Below, piece after piece: positions 62,201 to 64,000 of a stretch of DNA of 64,000 bases. The translations under genes were made by a program, and so were the position numbers. The DNA comes from Astropecten irregularis (Eukaryota; Echinodermata; Asteroidea; Paxillosida; Astropectinidae): the NCBI GenBank assembly GCA_963971285.1, contig OZ020250.1, positions 7,176,499 through 7,240,498 of the forward strand. The letters are read 5' to 3'. Positions within the stretch are counted from its first letter, which is position 1. Every line of letters starts with the position of its first letter. Below the pieces are notes generated by a model that did no database searches, was not told the DNA's origin, and was given only the letters and a program-made list of their open reading frames with translations.

Positions 62201-63021
62201 CGCGCATGCTCACAATTGCGTGCGCGTGCGCTGTTGACTTGAAGACCGGTTCTCAAAAGTCTCCCATTGTTTTCAGTAAATTAAACCGCGATTTGACTTC
62301 ATTGAAATGGTTTGGTAATAAATCAAATGAAATGAAATAATGATGTGCAAATCGATGGAATTCAACAATCCTTCTCTAGGGGAAAACGTCAAAATAAGCA
62401 TTTAACACGAAATAAAAACAATAATTCAAATCCATTGCTCTTTGCTTGGTTAAGTGTAATATGGTCCTGGTGACGACTATAGCAGGCTAGTCGAAACGTT
62501 GAGACCTAACGAGAAGTACGACAAAATAAGAAGTGGGAAAGAACGAACGAATATTCATTCCAAATTCTCTGGCTGCGGCTGCAAATTATGTATCTAAGTG
62601 TGTTATTTGCGGTCGCAGCGAGATAATTGGGACACGGCCTTACATTGTGTAGGTTCGCAAACCGTTCCACATACCAATTGTGTTCCTGCAAAGCCTCCAA
62701 TAAGTGAGCTGATCTATTCCTAATATCAGCGAGATGTTAAAGTTGCACCTTTTTACACCAGATATGCCCGCACCAAGACCTCGTAAATTCCTGTTCCTCT
62801 CTGCGGACGCCACCTGTCGCCCAGAAGACGTACTAACTCCCAGCTACCCTGTCAAGACCAGAGTCCAGTGCGCACGGGACTGCTCTATGGAGGCTGGCTG
62901 CCGGAGCTTCGGCTTCTTGACCTCTGGGAATGAGGAAAACTGCGTGCTCTGTGGCAAGGTTCTGCAGATTAAGGATCTAGTGATGAAAATCGAGAGTATG
63001 ATTTACACTGCATCTCTGTAA
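38141..63021 (+). CDS. Gene 2: secreted 4x CTLD + PAN protein
   Basis: The model joins 38141-38234, 55395-55596, 55925-56163, 56696-56912, 57516-57754, 58543-58599, 59048-59249, 59532-59758, 60564-60602, 60760-60949, 61341-61564, 62049-62072 and 62762-63021: 2214 nt, 737 residues, phase-consistent throughout. Order is signal peptide, extra CTLD1, CTLD2, linker, CTLD3, linker, CTLD4, micro-exon and PAN. It parallels gene 1 exon by exon except for the extra CTLD. Intron 1 is 17 kb. The extra CTLD's two splice donors are weak (GTTTGT), so an isoform skipping it, identical in layout to gene 1, is plausible. Role is inferred to be that of an extracellular lectin-like protein. Confidence 0.8.
38790..39045. 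repeat. Relative of the GAGTCAAAAAGAAC repeat
   Basis: TCTATTTTAATGAAGGACC, AGCTGTCCATAGAATACTTGA and the terminal GGTCAAGTTCTTTTTGACTC link it to 20497-20720. An internal inverted copy, TGGACAGCTTGCAAAATGAG, suggests a foldback structure. Confidence 0.55.
39068..40037. mobile_element. Mutator-type non-autonomous element with 9-bp duplication
   Basis: Terminal inverted repeats of about 102 bp (39068-39169 and 39935-40037) begin TAGTCTTGGTCCAAGACTG and match at all but a few positions. The flanking host sequence CATACTTGT is duplicated exactly (39059-39067 and 40038-40046). Long inverted repeats with a 9-bp duplication are the signature of Mutator/MULE elements. The interior has no open frame. 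Confidence 0.85.
40097..40750. repeat. GAGTCCGAGTC-rich repeat, relative of 10612-11699
   Basis: Blocks of CGAGTCCGAGTC at 40097-40230 and TACTCGG/ACTCGAAG at 40620-40740 flank a middle segment. The organisation echoes the flanks of the nested element at 10612-11699, without the inner MITE. No clean ends or target duplication are visible. Confidence 0.5.
41200..42300. other. GC-richer intron segment, unidentified
   Basis: CTTTATTACCACC, CCCTTTAACAAACCT and an open minus-strand stretch (41680-41982) lie here. The composition resembles an LTR or promoter, but I found no matching partner. I leave it unassigned. Confidence 0.4.
42335..42720. mobile_element. Foldback repeat with a long near-perfect hairpin
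   Basis: CACACACCAAAAAAAGCG and GCGATTTGCAGCGCGACCC link the left part to 16936-17045. At 42598-42701 two arms of about 42 bases (TTTTTGGCTGTGGGGACACA... and its complement) flank a loop of about 14 bases, with one or two mismatches. Transcripts would form a stable stem. Confidence 0.7.
42776..43930 (+). repeat. Left copy of a roughly 0.7 kb direct repeat, with inserted MITE
   Basis: From TTAAAGCG through GTAGACTAT, GCTTGAAGCTTG, CGTGAGCTTTCTCATGATTAAC, CACGTGCAGCTTAA, GTTTCCAGCGGATTTAATAC, TGCTGTACAGCATCTTTGG and a TTCTATTTCTT end it matches 50787-51490 in the same orientation. A MITE (43164-43527) splits it. The pair brackets the Gypsy fragment, but with about 2.7 kb between this copy and gag, so LTR status is uncertain. 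Confidence 0.7.
43164..43527. mobile_element. Kolobok/T2-like MITE B with an empty-site control
   Basis: TTAA is present on both sides (43160-43163, 43528-43531). The ends AGGGATGGTACAGAACTGGT and ACCAATTCTGTACCGTCCCT are inverted repeats with two mismatches. The other copy of the surrounding direct repeat has a single TTAA at 51095-51098 in the same context (CACGTGCAGCTTAATACAAT), so the insertion and its TTAA duplication can be read directly. Confidence 0.9.
44250..44500 (-). repeat. CGAATGCATT / ATCGAACAT dispersed repeat
   Basis: Strings such as AATCGAACATATTTTT, TTCGGAC and TTTCGATTCGAATGCA match, inverted, the stretch 50040-50335 (GAATGCAGTCGAATCGAAT, ACATGTTCGATTTTTG, TTGGATTC-like strings). 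Ends unknown. Confidence 0.5.
44517..44837. mobile_element. Foldback MITE with TAATTTCATCCGATT ends
   Basis: Left TAATTTCATCCGATT, GGCATCCGAAA, GTTTGACCCTCT; right AGAGGGTCAAAAGTTTCGGATGC, AATCGGATGAAATTA. These are inverted in order, giving arms of about 50 bp with small gaps. A (GGTATCCG)4 micro-array lies inside at about 44585-44613. Confidence 0.7.
44840..46585. other. Intron/retroelement 5' flank, nothing firmly recognised
   Basis: This stretch directly precedes the Gypsy gag. It may contain the element's 5' LTR or leader, but I see no primer-binding site or matching 3' LTR. No exon of the lectin gene is found here. Confidence 0.4.
46594..50035 (+). mobile_element. Gypsy-type LTR retrotransposon, internally deleted
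   Basis: Gag remnants lie at 46643-47220 in three frames (MPLPEGVAEAILQSNQ start; KLDEWLTDLDTYM). A CCHC zinc knuckle CSFCNKSGHLVETC is at about 47527. A protease with the DTGAETS active site is at about 47817. RT fingers (DRGVIRRSTSPYASPAVLV) are at about 48973. YxDD is missing through a deletion near 49240. The RT connection HLGHVVNSEGV and SFLGLASYYRRF is near 49315-49455, an ANALSRRPQ motif is at about 49560, and an integrase N-terminus (PKRLRKLIIEAAHDQWGH) is near 49950. The rest of the integrase is absent. Multiple frameshifts and stops make it inactive. It sits in gene 2 intron 1. Confidence 0.85.
50040..50335 (+). repeat. ATCCGAAAC/TCGAATCGAA dispersed repeat
   Basis: Inverted relative of 44250-44500 and same-sense relative of 9390-9475. 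It abuts the truncated 3' end of the Gypsy fragment, so the two may have been broken by one event. Confidence 0.5.
50449..50790 (+). mobile_element. Kolobok/T2-like MITE B
   Basis: CAAAGGTCCAGAACAGC at the left and GTACTGTACCTTTAA at the right are inverted ends. The interior has CCGAGTCACGAGAAAATAGC, TGGATAAACACACCATTTTAG and ACGGTATGTTTCTACCAGCA. The left TTAA is degraded. It is inserted at the very start of the right direct repeat. Confidence 0.75.
50787..51490 (+). repeat. Right copy of the roughly 0.7 kb direct repeat
   Basis: Collinear with 42776-43930 without the inserted MITE. It has its own small differences, including a (TTGTAC)n-like stretch at 50883-50907 and an extra AATAATTATAGATTGACAGG segment. 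It is most simply read as a duplicated repeat or LTR pair. Confidence 0.7.
51500..52150. other. Intron DNA with an A-rich tract, no gene
   Basis: An A-rich low-complexity run lies at about 51860-51900. Nothing else is recognised. Confidence 0.5.
52155..52638. mobile_element. TACGC-rich element with AAGCCTCTTTCACACCGGG ends
   Basis: Left AAGCCTCTTTCACACCGGGCC and right GGCCGGTGTCAAAGGGGCTTA are inverted repeats with two to three mismatches. The interior is full of TACGC/GCGTA motifs in both orientations, so the whole unit is foldback-like. Terminal motifs of this kind are usual for non-autonomous DNA transposons. I saw no clear target duplication. Confidence 0.7.
52735..53265 (-). mobile_element. 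LINE 3' end (CR1-type C-terminus)
   Basis: A minus-strand frame 53033-53269 ends with GVMVWNNLNVKTRSAPSIAS and FKSLVKYDIL, matching the W.NLP...R.A.S...FK..L tail of CR1-type LINE polymerases. A non-coding 3' tail follows to about 52735 with a CTGTGGGAGACCACATTAT segment. Upstream LINE sequence is absent, as usual for 5'-truncated copies. Confidence 0.65.
53247..53445 (+). mobile_element. Kolobok/T2-like MITE B, left part
   Basis: GGTAAAGGTCATGAAACATC, AATCGGACATATGAGTC and TCTCGAGATCAAAACT follow subfamily B order. The right half is missing. Confidence 0.6.
53450..54135. other. Intron DNA, nothing recognised
   Basis: AT-rich sequence. A short plus-strand open frame at 53801-53992 has no domain or splice support. 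Confidence 0.5.
54141..54290. mobile_element. Perfect-arm foldback MITE, CpG-rich loop
   Basis: Arms of about 50 bp with the core ACTTTTGAGAACCGGTCTTC and CAAGTCAACAGCGCACGCGC are inverted copies. The spacer is packed with GCGC/CGCA. A second copy with the same ends lies at 62125-62268. The terminal motif is AATGGG/YYCCATT. Confidence 0.9.
54454..54586. mobile_element. Short foldback MITE, AATACGGGCG family
   Basis: AATACGGGCGATTCACAG at the left and AAAACGCCCGTATT at the right, with inner GCGCCACCATG against CATGGTGGCG. A deleted relative of 15330-15655. Confidence 0.8.
55007..55052 (+). mobile_element. SINE tail fragment
   Basis: GGTTCGATTCCCACTCTAGT (B-box half) followed by CAACTTTTCTTTGTTCACTTTT, the tail of the family at 9270-9390. 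Confidence 0.6.
55395..56163 (+). CDS. Gene 2 exons 2-3: extra CTLD1, weak splice donors
   Basis: Exon 2 (55395-55596) encodes CQDIFTGAFGNPAKPGVCY, SFCRSLPNG and DIEDADENLF. Exon 3 (55925-56163) encodes YWIGQNDREEED, VYLNWLDGQPND, DCVVM and FTLCKLK. Closest to the CTLD at 59048-59758, so an internal duplication is likely. Homology puts the first donor at AC|GTTTGT. The ancestral second donor (G|GTGAGT) is destroyed; the next phase-1 GT is CAAG|GTTTGT at 56164, which adds eight residues. The sugar-site triplet is QPN. No counterpart exists in gene 1. Confidence 0.7.
56696..57754 (+). CDS. Gene 2 exons 4-5: CTLD2
   Basis: Counterpart of gene 1 CTLD1. Exon 4 (56696-56912) carries CHNIHDEAFGKQ, KPGVCYLASD, TFCQGLG and DIEDAVENQ. 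Exon 5 (57516-57754) carries FWIGQND, VYLNWASG, QNCVVF and FLCKVK. The sugar-site triplet is QPS, against HPN in gene 1. The WND position is FGD. Splice sites are strong on all sides. Confidence 0.85.
57066..57428. mobile_element. Different Kolobok/T2-like MITE at the shared TTAA site
   Basis: TTAA at the left, CTAA at the right. Ends AGGCATCGTACAGGATTTG and CAAATCCTATATGTTCCCT are imperfect inverted repeats. The interior (AAAGATCCTAACGATCTTTTT, TTTCGGCCGTATCTCC) is unrelated to the gene 1 element at the homologous site. Confidence 0.7.
57840..58540. other. Intron before the first linker, no new feature
   Basis: This aligns in patches with gene 1 16740-17340 (TGGTTAAACAAG, GCCGCCGGATCGG, GGCATGTG), so it is homologous intron DNA. 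No element ends are seen. Confidence 0.5.
58543..58599 (+). CDS. Gene 2 exon 6: short linker
   Basis: A 57-nt phase 1-1 exon encoding ETVSSCPDVIEDSNAAVHD. It differs from gene 1 at two residues, and both splice sites are identical. Confidence 0.8.
58664..58848. mobile_element. Palindromic MITE, gene 2 copy of 17474-17614
   Basis: Arms ATGCAAATTTGGCTTGCCC and GAGCAAGCCTAATTTGCAT enclose a longer loop than in gene 1 (extra AAAATCATGCGCTGGCTCAA). Same intron position and orientation as gene 1. Confidence 0.75.
59048..59758 (+). CDS. Gene 2 exons 7-8: CTLD3
   Basis: Counterpart of gene 1 CTLD2. Exon 7 (59048-59249) carries CMDVYSDAFGNPAKPGVCY and SFCRSLPNG. Exon 8 (59532-59758) carries YWIGLNDRE, VYLNWDTG, QNCIVI and FTLCKLK. 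The sugar-site triplet is EPA, against EPD in gene 1, which removes a calcium ligand. WND position FHD. Confidence 0.85.
60011..60363 (-). mobile_element. Kolobok/T2-like MITE A, reference copy
   Basis: The ends AGGTAACATCATACTTTGGT and ACCAAAGTATGATGTTACCT are perfect 20-bp inverted repeats. TTAA at the left, GTAA at the right. Gene 1 keeps a truncated copy in the same intron (19085-19400). Confidence 0.85.
60564..60602 (+). CDS. Gene 2 exon 9: short linker
   Basis: A 39-nt phase 1-1 exon encoding DPEPTQDLLCGCG. The donor GTAGTA is weak but conserved in position with gene 1. Reading past it meets TAA. It has two cysteines where gene 1 has one. Confidence 0.6.
60760..61564 (+). CDS. Gene 2 exons 10-11: CTLD4
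   Basis: Counterpart of gene 1 CTLD3. Exon 10 (60760-60949) carries CSDLRADAFGRVAKPGMCY and DVEDAAENA. Exon 11 (61341-61564) carries DYYWVGQNDR, VFLNWGPS, ENCIVMDQGGEWSDMNC and VTCKKRLG. The sugar-site triplet is QPN, against QPD in gene 1. The AAG lysine codon after the last cysteine is where gene 1 has TAG. Confidence 0.85.
61207..61257. repeat. (GAAA)n microsatellite, gene 2 copy
   Basis: AGAGAGAAAGAAAGAAAGAC units at the position homologous to 20078-20122. Confidence 0.8.
62049..62072 (+). CDS. Gene 2 exon 12: 24-nt micro-exon
   Basis: Encodes ELKRTSSN, phase 1-1, with acceptor TTTCAG and donor A|GTAAGT. It has lost the cysteine found in gene 1. Confidence 0.75.
62125..62268. mobile_element. 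Perfect-arm foldback MITE, second copy
   Basis: Same element as 54141-54290, with arms containing ACTTTTGAGAACCGGTCTTC. It lies 52 bases after the micro-exon donor and is missing from gene 1's intron, so it inserted after the duplication. Confidence 0.9.
62762..63021 (+). CDS. Gene 2 exon 13: PAN/apple domain
   Basis: Terminal exon with FLFLSADATC, VQCARDCSMEAGCRSFGF, NCVLCGK and a TAA at 63019-63021. The acceptor TTTTTACACCAG is shared with gene 1. It ends the 737-residue reading frame. Confidence 0.85.
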
Positions 63022-63123
63022 GGCAGCGTTTTAGAAGAACAAATACGGACAGCCACGGATCGAAGCTTAAATGACCATCCGTGGTTACACATTATTGGAA
63101 TTATCTCGGGTTGCACCCAAGTA

Positions 63124-63129
63124 AATAAA
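63124..63129 (+). terminator. Candidate polyadenylation signal of gene 2
   Basis: A canonical AATAAA lies about 100 bases after the gene 2 stop codon. It is the first one downstream. The cleavage site cannot be fixed from sequence alone. Confidence 0.4.
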
Positions 63130-63815
63130 CTCCCTAGACAACAGTGATAACTCCTAATTCTTCAAAATTCTTTTCAAAAAACTCAGAACTCTCACAGGTG
63201 TTTAGGTTGCACAGAAAAATTATGATGAACATGTCACCTTTCATTTTCTTTTCATTTTATAGTGGGTTGACCATTTCATTTTTGAGATATATTCATCCTC
63301 ATTCGACCACCCCTAAAACAATGTATGGTTTACTCAAATCAAAGAAACCATTACTAAAAAATCCATCTGCAAAGCGGCTGACAGACCCCTTTTCTTACTC
63401 GACTGCATCACAATTAGAAGCCCCCAGTCCTACCAGGAGGTCAAGTGCCCTATTTCTTCAAACCCGCAGTTCCCTATCTTCAAAAACCATGTTTCTGAGA
63501 TGGTAAACTATCGCAGTAACGTAGAAACCCGGATGGCCATTTGAAGCAGAATTGAAGTGTCTGAAAATTGAACATCTAGTTAATCGACAGTTTAATGTAT
63601 TTTATTGTTCTTTGTTTCTTTTTTTTGATAGGGCGAACATCAATTTTTTTCAACATCTTGTTGAAAAATATAGCACTGACTATTGAAATGTATATTTTCG
63701 GGAAAACAACGAATAACAATTTCTGCTTTTCAAACATTGCCTGCCCGTTCCCAATGCGTTTGATTGTGATGGCCTGAGTAGTATAGGGTGTCACTATGGA
63801 TGGTTTGACCTTTCA
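63130..63815. other. Downstream flank, no gene recognised
   Basis: A 120-codon open frame at 63144-63506 begins just after the candidate polyadenylation site but shows no domain, and part of it is low-complexity hydrophobic. I do not call it. Confidence 0.45.
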
Positions 63816-63824
63816 CCTAGTTTC

Positions 63825-63955
63825 GAGGTCGTTGACCTCAAGGTCAAGTGACCTTAGATAAGGTCAAGGAGGGAGATAAGATAAGAAGGTCAAGTAGGTC
63901 AAGTAGGGAGATAAGAAGTCTGGCAGTCTGGAGGTGAAGGGTCAAGTGGTCACAT
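63825..63955. repeat. AGGTCA-rich stretch
   Basis: At least six AGGTCA or AAGGTCA copies within about 130 bases, including TCAAGGTCA at 63838-63846 and an inverted pair AGGTCA-AG-TGACCT at 63841-63854. It is interspersed with GGGAGATAAGA repeats. It could be a degenerate simple repeat or a nuclear-receptor site cluster. Confidence 0.5.
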
Positions 63956-64000
63956 GACGTGCGTGACGTAGTAGAGATAAGGTCTCGGAAGGCAAGCTGA

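Noticed and set aside
63144..63506. 120-codon open frame after gene 2
   Set aside because: Lies just past the candidate polyadenylation signal, with no domain and no counterpart after gene 1.

Overview
This is metazoan nuclear DNA. It is AT-rich and intron-rich with GT/AG splice sites, it is crowded with eukaryotic transposons, and no bacterial-type gene is present. The mixture of secreted multi-lectin genes, frequent TAGGCCTA-like motifs, tRNA-derived SINEs, Penelope and Gypsy retroelements and Kolobok/T2-like MITEs points to a marine deuterostome invertebrate. An echinoderm is my first guess, an inference from style that I could not check.

The genic content is one tandem pair of paralogous genes on the + strand. 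Gene 1 (7191-21616) encodes a signal peptide, three C-type lectin-like domains (CTLDs), short one-cysteine linker exons and a C-terminal PAN/apple domain. Gene 2 (38141-63021) has the same plan with a fourth, extra CTLD at the front. Every CTLD is built from two exons split by a phase-2 intron. All boundaries between modules are phase 1, so modules can be duplicated or skipped without frameshift. Gene 1 carries an in-frame TAG just after the last cysteine of CTLD3, so its intact PAN exon would not be translated in the full-length transcript. The two genes differ at the sugar-binding triplet of every matched CTLD.

Layout: 1-7.1 kb is repeat-rich intergenic DNA. 7.2-21.6 kb is gene 1; its 7.6 kb first intron holds MITEs, a satellite-like array, a nested pair of terminal-inverted-repeat elements and two LINE fragments, one interrupted by a hAT-type MITE. 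21.6-38.1 kb is intergenic with a decayed Penelope-like element, several MITEs, an RTE-like LINE scrap and weak hints of a minus-strand exon. 38.1-63.0 kb is gene 2; its 17 kb first intron contains a Mutator-type element with a 9-bp target duplication, a broken Gypsy retrotransposon, a pair of roughly 0.7 kb direct repeats and a LINE tail. 63.0-64.0 kb is downstream flank with an AGGTCA-rich stretch.

The duplicated introns record a timeline. Some repeats (the palindromic MITE after the first linker exon, the MITE in the intron after CTLD2, a GAAA microsatellite) sit in both copies and predate the duplication. Others are private to one copy. At one homologous TTAA site the two genes carry two different Kolobok-like MITEs. 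The encoded proteins are probably secreted pattern-recognition or adhesion lectins; this rests on domain content only.
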